Assembly (NCBI GenBank): GCA_963790045.1 | Contig: CAWBMS010000011.1 | Location: forward strand, 310,001-374,000 | Source: DATKMP01 sp963790045 | GTDB lineage: Bacteria; Bacteroidota; Ignavibacteria; UBA10030 | Length of the DNA stretch: 64,000 nt | Direction: 5' to 3' | Shown here: piece by piece, positions 19,647 to 30,088 of the stretch | Layout: each line of letters opens with the position of its first letter | Position numbering within the stretch: the stretch's first letter is position 1 | Position numbers and translations under genes: made by a program | Notes under the pieces: model-generated | The model's input: only the letters and a program-made list of their open reading frames with translations | The model's database searches: none | What the model was told of the DNA's origin: nothing

Positions 19647-20416
19647 TGACGCACAGACCCACAGTGATCGGAGTGATTCCATCCCGCTATGCTTCGACGC
19701 GTTTGCCGGCAAAGCCGCTTGTCGATTTACTCGGCAAACCGATGGTGCAGCGTGTGTACGAACGTGCACACACTGCAAAATTACTTTCTCGTGTGATTGT
19801 GGCAACGGATGACCGACGCATTGAATCGGCAGTGAAACAATTCGGCGGTGAAGTTATGCTGACATCGAAGGATATAAAAAGTGGAAGCGACCGCGTTGCA
19901 ACTGTAGCGGCGCAAGTGGATGGAGATATTTTTGTCAACATACAAGGCGATGAGCCATTATTAGCGCCGGAGATGATCGATCAAGCGGTACAATTGCTTA
20001 TCGATGATGCTGCAGTTCCTGTGGGAACGCTTGCGAAAAAAATTGAAACGTCGGATGATTTATTCAATCCGAGTGTCGTAAAAGTAGTGTGTGCAAATGA
20101 TGGGGCTGCACTGTATTTTTCTCGAGCAGCAATTCCGTTTGTGCGGGATGAAGCCGATGCAGCAAAATGGATTACTGTTCACACATTTTACAAACACATC
20201 GGCTTGTATGTGTTTCGAAAAGATTTTTTGATGCAGTATGCTCAATTGCCGGATTCAAAATTAGAACAGGCGGAACGGCTTGAGCAATTACGAATTTTAG
20301 AAGCTGGCTGCAAGATTAAAGTCGGCATTACTTCTTTCGACAGTATTTCTGTCGATACACCGGAAGATGCAGAACGCGTTGTGCAGATCCTTCGCACTGC
20401 ATCGTCCCATTCATAA
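19646..20416 (+). CDS. kdsB: 3-deoxy-manno-octulosonate cytidylyltransferase (CMP-KDO synthetase)
   Basis: A 256-residue enzyme that activates KDO with CTP for lipopolysaccharide core synthesis. The nucleotide-binding IPSRYASTRLPAKPL start, VIVATDD, the metal-binding NIQGDEP and the C-terminal SVDTPEDAE are the family landmarks. Length is usual. Its presence shows an LPS-bearing outer membrane. pyrG, which makes its CTP substrate, follows 12 bases later. Confidence 0.95.
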   Translation: MTHRPTVIGVIPSRYASTRLPAKPLVDLLGKPMVQRVYERAHTAKLLSRVIVATDDRRIESAVKQFGGEVMLTSKDIKSGSDRVATVAAQVDGDIFVNIQGDEPLLAPEMIDQAVQLLIDDAAVPVGTLAKKIETSDDLFNPSVVKVVCANDGAALYFSRAAIPFVRDEADAAKWITVHTFYKHIGLYVFRKDFLMQYAQLPDSKLEQAERLEQLRILEAGCKIKVGITSFDSISVDTPEDAERVVQILRTASSHS

Positions 20417-20428
20417 AAGAAAGATTCT

Positions 20429-22058
20429 ATGGCGCGCAACAATGTTAAGTTTATTTTTGTAACAGGCGGAGTTGTTTCTTCGCTCGGAAAAGGAATTACG
20501 GTCTCTTCACTCGGTATGCTGCTGAAGGCACGCGGACTGCGAGTGACGATTATGAAGTTTGATCCGTACATCAACGTCGATCCCGGCACGATGAATCCGT
20601 TTCAACATGGAGAAGTGTACGTGACCGAAGACGGTGCAGAAACTGATCTCGATCTCGGACATTACGAGCGATTTTTGAACGACAACATGACGCGGAATAA
20701 CAACACGACGAGCGGGCAGGTGTATTACGAAGTGATCTCGCGCGAACGCCGCGGGGATTATCTCGGTGCGACCGTGCAAGTTATTCCGCACATTACCGAT
20801 GAAATCAAACGCCGCATCTGGGCAATTGCTAAAACCGGAAAGTACGATGTGGTTCTTGCAGAAGTCGGCGGAACGGTCGGTGATATAGAAAGTTTGCCGT
20901 ACTTAGAAGCTATTCGTCAATTGACGCTGGAAGTGGGACGTCGCAATGCGTTGAACATTCATGTTACGCTTGTTCCATATATCAAAGCGGCAGGAGAAAT
21001 CAAAACCAAGCCGACGCAGCACAGTGTCAAATCGTTATTGGAAATCGGAGTGCAGCCGGATATCTTAGTGTGTCGCACAGAAAAACCGCTTTCAAAAGAG
21101 TTACGCGAAAAAATTGCGCTCTTTTGTAATGTTGAAATGAGAGCCGTGATTGAAGCGCGTGATGTGCCGACCATTTACCAACTTCCGCTCACATTAGAAG
21201 AAGAAGGTTTGCCGGAGATCGTTATTGAAAAATTAAATCTCAAATGCGGGCGTCCAAATCTGACACAGTGGAAAAAATTTATTCATCGTGTTAAACAGCC
21301 GAAAGGAAAAGTCCGCATTGTGGTGTGCGGAAAATATACCGCGTTGAAAGATGCATATAAAAGTATCTGTGAAGCATTTGTGCATGCGGGCGCGGAGAAC
21401 GATGTGGAAGTCCAACTCGATTGGGTGCGTGCGGAAGATGTGGAAGATTTCGGAGCAGAAAAATATTTAACCGGTGCAACGGGCCTGCTCATTCCATGGG
21501 GATTTGGTAATCGCGGTATCGAAGGAAAAATTGCTGCGATCCAATTTGCGCGAGAACACGGAATTCCGTTCTTTGGTATTTGTCTCGGTTTGCAGTGTGC
21601 CGTCATCGAGTTTGCACGCCACGTGTGCGGTATGAAAGATGCCAATAGCACGGAATTCCGTAAAACCAAACACAATGTCATCGATATGATGCTGGAACAA
21701 AAATCGGTTCGCAATATGGGCGGCACCATGAAGATCGGGTGCTTATCCGTGTACGTTGACAAAGGGTACGAAAGCATACACGGCGTATCACAAAGAACTA
21801 ATCACGGAACGACACCGTCATCGATACGAAGTGAATAACAAATTTCGCAAAAAACTTTCCGACAATGGCATGATTTTCAGCGGAATGTATTTGAACAACG
21901 ATCTCGTCGAAATTATTGAATTGCCGGACCACCCGTGGTTTCTTGCAGTGCAATTTCATCCTGAATTAAAATCACGGCCGGTTGTTCCGCATCCGTTGTT
22001 TCGAGATTTTGTGAAAGCGGTCAAATTGTACACAGCGTCTATCGGCGCAAAAAAATAA
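20429..22058 (+). CDS. pyrG: CTP synthase (one frameshift)
   Basis: About 542 residues; converts UTP to CTP using ATP and glutamine. The synthetase half starts with FVTGGVVSSLGKGI and FDPYINVDPGTM; the glutamine amidotransferase half has the nucleophile Cys in FGICLGLQCA and the HPE triad segment in QFHPELKSRP. The reading frame breaks at 21737-21739: removing one G from GGG restores IGAYPCTLTKGTKAY and then ERHRHRYEVNN, exactly as the family requires. This is almost certainly a sequencing indel in an essential gene. The oxyanion-hole region reads PWGFG rather than the usual PGGFG. Confidence 0.93.
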
Positions 22059-22095
22059 TCAATCAAAATACATAACAAGGGAAGTGGAGGGATGT

Positions 22096-23007
22096 ATGAA
22101 CACAAGCAGTTTAAGAAGTGTGATTCTGGCGGCAAGCGTTTCTATGGTGTCTCTTTCTTGTGCAACGAACAATCGTTTTGATGTTCGTGATGATTATTTT
22201 CGTCCGGTTTCGCGAGTAGTGACGATCAGTTCAGACGGCGTCGATACGATGGAGGTGCTGACGCGACACGGTGATGTGAAATCATCCGATACCACACGTG
22301 CCTCGATGATCGAAATGATCAAAGAACAAAACAAACGTCTCGATGCTGTCTTCCAGCAATTGAATACATTGACACAGCAATCGGTTTCTTCTACTAATAA
22401 GTCATTGGAAGAAACACTCTCATCGCATGATCGCATAACGAATGAAACGTTGATAGAAATGATTCGCGATCAAAACCAACGATTGAATGAAGTGGTCGAA
22501 CAATTAAAGTTGCTTGCGGAAAACCGACAGCATTTTGCGCAGTCTGACCTTGCGACGAATATGGTTGCACCGGAACAGCCACAACATCTTGATGTTGCCA
22601 CGCACAGTGCTCCCATTCCCGTCGTTGTAAGCTGGGCAACACTATCGCTGCGGTACGGGAAAGCGATTAAACTATACGAAGCAGGAAAATATACGAAGGC
22701 AATTCGAGCGTTCAAGACAATTTTAAAACATCACTCGTCCAGTGCCATCGCTGATCGCTGCTATTTCTGGATGGGTGTTTCGCATTTATCGCTGCATCAT
22801 ACGCCGCAAGCAATTGCTGCATTGACAAAAGTTTTTTCTTTTCCGCATTCTGGGAAAATCGAAAGCACCTATTTTATGCTCGGCCAGTGTTATGAACAAT
22901 CCGGCGCTCCGAGTATGGCGAGGGCAATGTTCCAAAAAATGTTGCAGGAATATCCGAAGAGTTCGTTAAAATCGATGGCAGAGAAAAAAATGGCGTTCCT
23001 GAATTGA
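22096..23007 (+). CDS. Lipoprotein with C-terminal TPR (CpoB/YbgF-like)
   Basis: A 303-residue envelope protein. The N-terminus has a signal peptide ending in the lipobox VSLSC, so it is probably an outer-membrane lipoprotein. A polar, coiled-coil-prone region with two copies of an IEMIxxQNxRLxxVxxQL pattern (about residues 75-145) is followed by a TPR domain (about 190-300) like that of the Tol-Pal-associated CpoB/YbgF. The start at 22096 is chosen for its GGAGG Shine-Dalgarno 5 bases upstream. No tol genes are nearby, so a Tol-Pal role is only a possibility. Confidence 0.75.
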   Translation: MNTSSLRSVILAASVSMVSLSCATNNRFDVRDDYFRPVSRVVTISSDGVDTMEVLTRHGDVKSSDTTRASMIEMIKEQNKRLDAVFQQLNTLTQQSVSSTNKSLEETLSSHDRITNETLIEMIRDQNQRLNEVVEQLKLLAENRQHFAQSDLATNMVAPEQPQHLDVATHSAPIPVVVSWATLSLRYGKAIKLYEAGKYTKAIRAFKTILKHHSSSAIADRCYFWMGVSHLSLHHTPQAIAALTKVFSFPHSGKIESTYFMLGQCYEQSGAPSMARAMFQKMLQEYPKSSLKSMAEKKMAFLN

Positions 23008-23030
23008 GGAGGCGAATTTTCAGGAACGCC
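22985..23030 (-). terminator. Terminator hairpin between convergent genes
   Basis: A perfect 12-bp inverted repeat (22992-23003 with 23019-23030, 15-base loop). Read on the minus strand it is followed by a T-run complementary to the A-run at 22984-22990, so it should terminate the sorting-domain gene ending at 23087. It overlaps the stop codon of the plus-strand lipoprotein gene and may act in both directions. Confidence 0.7.
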
Positions 23031-23086
23031 GATGGTTGTCTCCATATTGTGCATCCACGACACAATATTTGCGGAGACAGAAAAAA

Positions 23087-23836
23087 TTATTTCATCATCA
23101 CCATTTTGCGTGTTACACTCTGTCCATCCACATTCAAGCGTGCAAAATACATTCCCGATGCAAGTTGAGCGCTGCCGTTTGCATTGCTATTCCACTCCAC
23201 GCGATAATCGCCCGTCCCTTGATATTGATCGACCAGGCAGCGAACTTCACGCCCGGTTACATCATACACGCTTAACTTGACCTGCGCAGATTTATTGAGG
23301 CGATATGTTATTTGCGTTGAAGGATTAAAGGGATTCGGATAATTTTGTCCGAGAACGAACGATTGATTTGCAGCGAGTGCTTTATTCGACCATCGCAAAT
23401 CTTCTATTGTAACACCGACACTGTCTGCATGCGGGTTGGCAAGCATTACGCCGCTTAATCCAACGCTGCTGACTTCCTGTACTTGCGGCGCATATTGAAA
23501 ACTTACCGTTGCAATAGAACCACTGGCAATATTTAATTTTTTTTGCGTCATGCTGATGATGACAACATTGATCGTCGAATCGTTCGGCTTGTAAGAAGCG
23601 ACTGTCCAATCTGAACCGGCAGTGCGTGTGCCCGGTGTAAGTTGTCCGACAACGATATTGCTGGATGTGCGAATACTGAATTGCACGCCGGCGATTGTAT
23701 CAGTATTGGTAAGGATGATTTCCATGCCGGTGTTGGTCGTGCGTGAAACTTTAAGTTCGTTTCCGGCTTGAGCCACATGAGCAATGCTCAATGCTGCTGT
23801 CAAAAATCCTACGATATATGTTCTTTTCATTTTCAT
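23087..23836 (-). CDS. Secreted protein with cohesin-like domain and sorting tail
   Basis: A 249-residue exported protein. A signal peptide (to about HVAQAG) is followed by a roughly 130-residue beta domain with a cohesin-like pattern (GMEIILTNTDTIAGVQFSI, then a late segment like VSFQYAPQ) and the C-terminal sorting domain NYPNPFNPSTQITY ending RKMVMMK. Cohesin-like folds often mediate surface protein contacts; no enzyme motif is seen. The ATG at 23836 has a GAGG Shine-Dalgarno 6 bases upstream. Confidence 0.75.
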   Translation of the reverse strand: MKMKRTYIVGFLTAALSIAHVAQAGNELKVSRTTNTGMEIILTNTDTIAGVQFSIRTSSNIVVGQLTPGTRTAGSDWTVASYKPNDSTINVVIISMTQKKLNIASGSIATVSFQYAPQVQEVSSVGLSGVMLANPHADSVGVTIEDLRWSNKALAANQSFVLGQNYPNPFNPSTQITYRLNKSAQVKLSVYDVTGREVRCLVDQYQGTGDYRVEWNSNANGSAQLASGMYFARLNVDGQSVTRKMVMMK

Positions 23837-24219
23837 CTGACACCTCATATCCTTTTTACTTCTGCTATAGAAAGTTCATTGAACGTGCCAGCAAAACATG
23901 CCGTGCTATGAGTTAAAGATGAAACGAGAAACAGCGAAATATCTATAAAATCGTCACATTAATGAGTGATATTTAAATTTGAAGAAGGAAGGAGATTGTA
24001 AGTTCTACAAAAGATTGGGATAGCATATCATGTCTAAAACCCGATAGTTGGTACATGCAATTAGAACAGGAAATAAAAAATTAGATAGCTCTCAGTCAAA
24101 TATGAGTGCAGGAAATGAGAGAATGAATAACGGAGAAATAATCCAAGACCATCACGGTTAGAGGGACATTGTGATGGTTGAACTTTACAGTTTAATGAGA
24201 GGGATTCTGAATAAAAATC
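23837..24219. other. Non-coding gap with a weak hairpin
   Basis: A 383-base AT-rich stretch between two minus-strand transcription units. An inverted repeat CCATCAC (24149-24155) / GTGATGG (24171-24177) lies about 40 bases past the end of the exporter operon and might be its terminator, though no T-run follows. The rest probably carries the promoter of the 23836 gene; no reading frame looks real. Confidence 0.4.
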
Positions 24220-25444
24220 TTACTCGTATCGCAATGCTTCAATGGGATCTAAGTTGGCGGCTTTCCATGCCGGATAGACGCCGAAGACAATACCGACAAT
24301 AGACGTAATTAAAAATCCGATGAACGCCCACATCCATGGGAACACCATGGGAACACTAAACAAAAGTGCAACCATATTACCGATCAGGATACCAACAATG
24401 ATTCCGATGACGCCGCCGATTTGACAAAGGACGATCGCTTCAACAATAAATTGAGAAAGAATATTGGAACGCCGCGCACCGATTGCCTTACGAATGCCGA
24501 TCTCTTTCGTGCGCTCCGTGACCGACACGAGCATAATATTCATAATACCGACGCCGGCTGCAAGAAGGGAAATGAAGCTAATAAAACCGACGCCCACTTT
24601 TATATAGAAGGTAAAATCATTAAATGTAGAAATAAGCGAGTCGTTGGAAAAAATGGTGAAATCATCTTCCTCGCCGGGCGGAACATTGCGAATGGTCCGT
24701 AAGTGAAACCGTGCTTCCTCTAAGCAATCATCGTACAAATCCTGACTCTTTGCTTTGATCATAACATGCAAACTGCGTTCTCTTCCATATTCATTTAAAA
24801 ATGTGCTTAAGGGGATGACGACAAAATTTCCATTATTACCGCCGAAGATGGATCCTTTTGATTCAAAGACACCAATGACTTGATACCATGCATCTCCGAC
24901 TCGAATTTTATTTCCGACGGCCCCTCCATGTGGAAAAACCTTTTTTGAGACGTCGTCTCCTAAAATAACAACACGATTCGCATAATCCTGATCGTTCTCC
25001 GATAATCCTCTTCCTTCGACAACCGTCCAGTCATTGGCTGGTATTCCTTCAGGTTCTTCGCCGGCAAGTTGAACATTCGGATTTGTTTTGAGTGAGCCAT
25101 TTTGAACGGTAAGCGAACTGCGCCATGCTTCAAGTGCAACGTATTGAGCAAGCGTCATTTTCGATTTTAACTCCATTCCTTGATCATAGATGATATCTTT
25201 GCGTTTCATGGCCTTCATCCACTCTTTGCGGTTTGCCATGGTCGGTTCTTTTTTGTACCTGGAATGTGTTCGATCCTAATCCGCTCAAACCAGCTTCAAT
25301 ACTATTTTGCAACACCTGAACGGCCGTCATCACACCAATAATGGAAAACAAACCAACAGCAATTCCCAGAAGTGTCAAAATGGATCGAAGTTTATTCGAT
25401 CGGATTGCCGTTAATGCTAATTGTATCGTTTCAGAAAATTCCAT
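24220..25444 (-). CDS. MacB-type ABC permease, second copy (one frameshift)
   Basis: About 408 residues; FtsX/MacB fold: N-terminal membrane helix after AIRSNKLRSILTLLGIAVG, a large periplasmic domain, and three C-terminal helices with ERTKEIGIRKAIGARR and the end WKAANLDPIEALRYE. The frame breaks at the T-run 25249-25254: one base fewer joins TFQVQKEPT to MANRKEWMKAM. The paralogue just upstream shares the architecture but clearly differs in sequence, so the exporter may use a heterodimer. It follows the first permease by 14 bases and ends the operon. Confidence 0.88.
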
Positions 25445-25458
25445 GAGTCGATTTCTTT

Positions 25459-26688
25459 TTATTCATAACGCAAAGCATCGACCGGATCGAGGCGCGATGC
25501 ACGATATGCCGGTAAAAATCCGGAGATAACACCAACAGCTAACGAGACAAATAATGCAATAAAAACGACGGTAAGGGGCATCGCTGTCGGTAAGACGGTG
25601 TCGATAATTAAACTGAGCGGGAACGCAATGATGATCCCGATAATTCCTCCGATGAGGCATAACGCTGCCGACTCCATAAGAAATTGCAAGAGGATTGTCC
25701 TGCGTGGCGCACCAATAGCTTTTCGGATGCCGATTTCTTTTGTTCGTTCCGTAACCGAAACAAACATTATATTCATAATCCCGATGCCGCCGACAAATAA
25801 AGATAGTCCTGTGATGAATAGTCCGACAAGAGCGATGATGCCGCCAATTTGATTGAACGTTTGGACCAGCATCTCTTGCTGGTTGATCGAGAAATCATCT
25901 TCTTGCTTTGGTGAAAGGCCACGTGCTTTTCTCATAATGCCGCGCACTTCTTCCTTTGTTTCATCCATATTATCAGTCGATGCTGCTCGAACCATAATCG
26001 ATATACTACCGCGGATGGAAAGGAATTCTTGAAAGAATCGATTGATCGGAATATAGACACGATTGTCTAAACTCTCCTGGCCAAGAAGACTACCCTGTTT
26101 TTCGATAACACCGACAACTTTAAATTGATAATTGCCGACTTTTATTTCTTTTCCAATCGGAGTTTCATTCGGGAACAAATTCGCAGCAATCTCGGAACCA
26201 ATGGCACAAACAGGGCGGCCTCCATCTGCCTCAGAACTGGTAAAATATCTGCCAAAGGCAAGATTGGCACCATTGGTTTCCAGCATTTGTGAGTTTGTGC
26301 CCACAACCGTGATATTGTCAATCACTTTACGTCCGTACTGCGCAGGTTTCGTCGCACCAATAATGGGAGTCATCGCACGAACAGTTTGTGCCTGCCGCTC
26401 AATGGCATTTGATTGCTCGATTTTAATATTTTGTCGGTTACGGATTTTCCACCAATCATCACCACCGCCCCATGGCCATTTTTGAATATACAGGACATCT
26501 GCACCGAGCGATGCAATACTACTATTGAACGCACGGTTTAATCCTTCAATGGCCGTTCCCATCAGCGTTACAGAAACAATGCCGATGATAATGCCGAGCA
26601 TCGTCAGCATCGAGCGCATTTTGTTGGCACGAATAGCGGCGAAGGCAATGGCCATACCTTCTTTAAATTCATCAAAGACAAATTTCAT
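25459..26688 (-). CDS. MacB-type ABC permease, first copy
   Basis: A 409-residue FtsX/MacB-type permease: membrane helix at about 20-42 (AIRANKMRSMLTMLGIIIG), a periplasmic domain of about 230 residues, and three C-terminal helices including SVTERTKEIGIRKAIGAPR and the tail YRASRLDPVDALRYE. These are mechanotransmission proteins: cytoplasmic ATP hydrolysis drives periplasmic movement that pushes substrate into a TolC channel. It overlaps the ATPase gene stop by 4 bases. Substrate unknown (peptides, siderophores, lipids or drugs in relatives). Confidence 0.9.
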   Translation of the reverse strand: MKFVFDEFKEGMAIAFAAIRANKMRSMLTMLGIIIGIVSVTLMGTAIEGLNRAFNSSIASLGADVLYIQKWPWGGGDDWWKIRNRQNIKIEQSNAIERQAQTVRAMTPIIGATKPAQYGRKVIDNITVVGTNSQMLETNGANLAFGRYFTSSEADGGRPVCAIGSEIAANLFPNETPIGKEIKVGNYQFKVVGVIEKQGSLLGQESLDNRVYIPINRFFQEFLSIRGSISIMVRAASTDNMDETKEEVRGIMRKARGLSPKQEDDFSINQQEMLVQTFNQIGGIIALVGLFITGLSLFVGGIGIMNIMFVSVTERTKEIGIRKAIGAPRRTILLQFLMESAALCLIGGIIGIIIAFPLSLIIDTVLPTAMPLTVVFIALFVSLAVGVISGFLPAYRASRLDPVDALRYE

Positions 26689-27410
26689 ACGACAGGTGAT
26701 AATGGACGTGAGACGATTTTTCTTTTTTGCACCGGTTCATCACGCTCAATCACGCCGTCTCGTAAACGGATGGCGCGATGTGCGTGTTCGGCAATATCTT
26801 CTTCGTGAGTGACGAGCACAATGGTATTTCCTTCTTTGTGCAATGTGTCGAACAACGCCATAATTTCTTCACCGGTTTTTGAATCGAGGTTTCCGGTCGG
26901 TTCATCGGCAAGAAGTATCGACGGCTGTGTAACCAATGCACGTGCCACGGCAACACGCTGGCGCTGTCCACCGGATAATTCATTCGGTTTGTGATGGATG
27001 CGCGAAGTCAATCCAACGCGGTCAATTGCCTGACGTGCTCGTTCTTTGCGTTCAACCGAAGGAATACCGCCATAAATTAATGGCAACTCGACGTTATGCA
27101 GAACGTCTGACCGGGCTAACAAATTAAATGTTTGAAACACAAAACCGATTTCTTTATTCCGCACCTTTGCAAGCTGGTTGTCATTCATATCGCTGACATT
27201 TTGATTGTTCAGTTCATATAAACCGGACGTTGGCGAATCTAAACAACCAACGATATTCATCATCGTTGATTTTCCAGAACCGGAGGGCCCCATAATGGCC
27301 ACGTATTCATTTTTTTGAATTTCAAGGGAAGCGCCGTTCAAGGCATTAACCTGTTCTTCACCGACTTGATATATTTTTTTTATGTTCACTAACCGGATGA
27401 TTGCTGGCAT
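26685..27410 (-). CDS. ABC exporter ATP-binding protein (MacB/LolD type)
   Basis: A 241-residue ATPase with Walker A GPSGSGKST, Q-loop FVFQTFNLL, signature LSGGQRQRVAVARAL, Walker B ILLADEPTGNLD and switch His in VTHEED, as in the LolD/MacB/FtsE subfamily. The start at 27410 is preferred over an upstream TTG because AAAGGA lies 7 bases before the ATG. In E. coli MacB this domain is fused to the permease; here it is separate and serves two permeases. Confidence 0.93.
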   Translation of the reverse strand: MPAIIRLVNIKKIYQVGEEQVNALNGASLEIQKNEYVAIMGPSGSGKSTMMNIVGCLDSPTSGLYELNNQNVSDMNDNQLAKVRNKEIGFVFQTFNLLARSDVLHNVELPLIYGGIPSVERKERARQAIDRVGLTSRIHHKPNELSGGQRQRVAVARALVTQPSILLADEPTGNLDSKTGEEIMALFDTLHKEGNTIVLVTHEEDIAEHAHRAIRLRDGVIERDEPVQKRKIVSRPLSPVV

Positions 27411-27440
27411 ACCGGCATCCTTTCTTGAAAAACTCAATGA

Positions 27441-28706
27441 TTACTTCTTATCTTGATCGGCACTTGCACCGGTACGAACAACTGTTTTATTATCGACTTT
27501 TACTTTGGAGCTGTTTTCCAGATCGCGATTGATCGCTTTAAACGGCCCTATGACAACTTCCTGGCCATCGATATTGTTTGCCGATACTTCGACATATGCA
27601 TCATTGCTAATACCGCGTTTGACCGGCAATGTCTGAACCCGGCTGTCTTTTACAACGAAGATCACTTCTTCAAGTTTATCATTATCTTTTTTCGCGGTAG
27701 CGTCTAAATGGACTTCGCCTTCTTTCGACTCTTCTACCTTTTCTTTTTTCGGCGTCCGAACCGTGACAGATTGAATAGGAACCGCAAACACACTATGTTT
27801 TGTTTCTGTTTCGATATCTGCCGACATCGACATTCCCGGACGGAAAACAATATCTTTGGATTGTGTCAATAATATACGGACCTGGAAATTTGTGACCTGA
27901 TCCTGAGTCCCAGTTCCGGACGATGTAGCAGAGTTGGCAATCTGGTACACTGCTCCGACGAATGTTTTTCCGGAATACGAATCAACACTGATGCGTGCTG
28001 TGTCGCCGACATGAACCATCACCACATCGTTTTCACCTACATCGACCCGTGCTTCCATCTTGGCAAGATCGGCGACCGTCATAATTTCGGTCCCCTGTGT
28101 AAAGGTGCTGCCGCTGACACGTTCACCCAGTTCACGCGGAAGATTGCTGATGGTTCCATCCATCGGGGAATAGATTGTTGTTTTTCGTAATGATTCAAGT
28201 GCGGATTTTGCACTGGCGACCGCTTGAGTATAATTTGCTTTCGAACCCTGAAAATCTGCGCGGGCAGCATCCATATCCGAATCGGAAATCAACTTTTTTT
28301 CGAACAATCCTTGCGATCGTTTATAGTTGGATTCCGATTTATCCACTGCTGCTTTTGCCTGATCGATCGTACCCTGAGCGCGATCATAATCCGCTTGATA
28401 CGAATCCGGTTTGATACGGGCAAGTAATTGACCTTTGTGAACAGACTGTCCTTCTTTCACGGGAAGTTCGATGATTTCACCGCTGACTTCCGCGTTAATG
28501 ACAACCTGTACGACCGGTTGAATTTTTCCCGTTGCGGTAACGATTTGTGTGATATTCCGCCGCGTTATTTTTTCTGTTTGAACGGTGATAATGGGATCAC
28601 GCTTGCTTCCAAGAATGACCAACACACCGAGCAATACCAACACGCCAGCGATGATAGAGATGATAATAATTTTTTTCTTTTTACTTTTTCCATTACCATT
28701 TGCCAT
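27441..28706 (-). CDS. Periplasmic adaptor protein (MacA/HlyD family)
   Basis: A 421-residue membrane-fusion protein bridging the inner membrane permeases and the TolC channel. One N-terminal membrane anchor (about residues 11-31, IIIISIIAGVLVLLGVLVIL), a lipoyl half-motif (VVINAEVSGEIIELPVKEGQSV), a long alpha-helical hairpin (about 100-190), the second lipoyl half (IYSPMDGTISNL), a beta-barrel and a membrane-proximal domain. A charged insert around VEESKEGEVHLDATAKKDND is unlike MacA. Lies between the TolC-like and ATPase genes. Confidence 0.91.
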   Translation of the reverse strand: MANGNGKSKKKKIIIISIIAGVLVLLGVLVILGSKRDPIITVQTEKITRRNITQIVTATGKIQPVVQVVINAEVSGEIIELPVKEGQSVHKGQLLARIKPDSYQADYDRAQGTIDQAKAAVDKSESNYKRSQGLFEKKLISDSDMDAARADFQGSKANYTQAVASAKSALESLRKTTIYSPMDGTISNLPRELGERVSGSTFTQGTEIMTVADLAKMEARVDVGENDVVMVHVGDTARISVDSYSGKTFVGAVYQIANSATSSGTGTQDQVTNFQVRILLTQSKDIVFRPGMSMSADIETETKHSVFAVPIQSVTVRTPKKEKVEESKEGEVHLDATAKKDNDKLEEVIFVVKDSRVQTLPVKRGISNDAYVEVSANNIDGQEVVIGPFKAINRDLENSSKVKVDNKTVVRTGASADQDKK

Positions 28707-28744
28707 GGTTATCTCCCAAAAAAACTAGACCTGTCTAAATTCAA

Positions 28745-30088
28745 TTAATATGAACGGCTGCCAAGCACGTATTCCAAATTATATTTCGAAGTGATATAAC
28801 TATAAATGGCATTCACGTTATTTGCTTGTGATGTAACTAAGCTCGCGTTCGCCGTTTGAAGATCAATGAGCGTTCCCGAACCAAGATGATACTTCTCTTC
28901 TGCTACTTTACGATCTTGTGCCGCAGAAGTTACACTGACGATGCTTGCATCATATTGTTTGTGCGCTGCTTCCAAATCCAACAATGCTTTTTTCACATCC
29001 ACACTTACCGTGAGTTCAGTTTGCTGAAGATTGATTTCAGCATTGCGTTCCTGAACTTTTGCACTTTGCACGGCTTCGTTCGTGGAGAGGCCATCGAACA
29101 ATGTCCAGTTCAACTTTAATCCCCACGTATAATCTTTGTTATCGGATAATTGCGACATCTGCGCTGCATTTAAATTATATCCCGCATACGCACTTAAGCT
29201 GGGAGAATATCTTCCCCACGCTCCTGTAACACCGTACGATGCACTCTTGAGATTTTCCGATGCTGATTGATAATCCGCACGAGCGCCGAGCGCCTGTTTG
29301 CGAAGTTCTTCAAATTTTGTGAGAGATGGCAATTTTGCAAATTCTGCAGAATCCACAGTTGCTGGAATTGATGCATCAATGATTTTATAATCATCTAACA
29401 CATCGACACCAATCAACGCAAGTAGATCAGCGATTGATTTGTTGTACGTGTTTTGTGCAGAGATAAGATTGTATTCATCTGTTGCAACAATAGATTGCTG
29501 CCGGTACACATCGCCGATTGCAGATGCACCAACACGGCTGGATTCTTGAATGCGCTCCAATTCTTGTTGATCGCGTTTGAGGTTTTCATCATTCACATGC
29601 ACTAATTGCTCGTTGCGTAACACCGTCAGGTATGCAGCTTGCACTTGATAAACAATCGATTGCTTTGTTCGTAAGAACGTTTGGTCAGCAACCGTTTTTG
29701 CCGAACTCGCTTTATTGAAATTCATCTCACGATTTAATCCATCAAAAATGGTATAATTTAGGTTTAAACCGGTATTATACGCGGTAGAAACTGCTGTTCC
29801 ACCTGAAGTCATAAAGACTCCAGGTACAATTAATGTAGAATCAATTGGTGATTGCGTCTGGTTTCGTCCCCAGCCTGCAGATGCAGAAAGCGTTGGTAGA
29901 TAGGAACCATAGCCCGCTAATTTTACGCTTTGCGCTGCATCGACATTGTTTGCTGCTTGCACAACATTAAGATTGTGCTGCAACGCGATCGTCATTGCTT
30001 CGTTGAGTGTAAGCGTCTTTGAAATTGATTGTGCAAACACGGGGGCGGTAGAAAGACATACGATAAGAACCGCTATTAATTTTTTCAT
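28745..30088 (-). CDS. TolC-family outer membrane efflux protein
   Basis: A 447-residue outer-membrane factor with a signal peptide (ending PVFAQS) and two OEP repeats, each rich in heptad-like helices forming the periplasmic tunnel: the first after LNEAMTIALQHNLNVVQA, the second after DYQSASENLKSA. The C-terminal helix ends ITSKYNLEYVLGSRSY. It is the first gene of the five-gene operon TolC-adaptor-ATPase-permease-permease, so the operon should build a complete tripartite exporter. Confidence 0.9.
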   Translation of the reverse strand: MKKLIAVLIVCLSTAPVFAQSISKTLTLNEAMTIALQHNLNVVQAANNVDAAQSVKLAGYGSYLPTLSASAGWGRNQTQSPIDSTLIVPGVFMTSGGTAVSTAYNTGLNLNYTIFDGLNREMNFNKASSAKTVADQTFLRTKQSIVYQVQAAYLTVLRNEQLVHVNDENLKRDQQELERIQESSRVGASAIGDVYRQQSIVATDEYNLISAQNTYNKSIADLLALIGVDVLDDYKIIDASIPATVDSAEFAKLPSLTKFEELRKQALGARADYQSASENLKSASYGVTGAWGRYSPSLSAYAGYNLNAAQMSQLSDNKDYTWGLKLNWTLFDGLSTNEAVQSAKVQERNAEINLQQTELTVSVDVKKALLDLEAAHKQYDASIVSVTSAAQDRKVAEEKYHLGSGTLIDLQTANASLVTSQANNVNAIYSYITSKYNLEYVLGSRSY

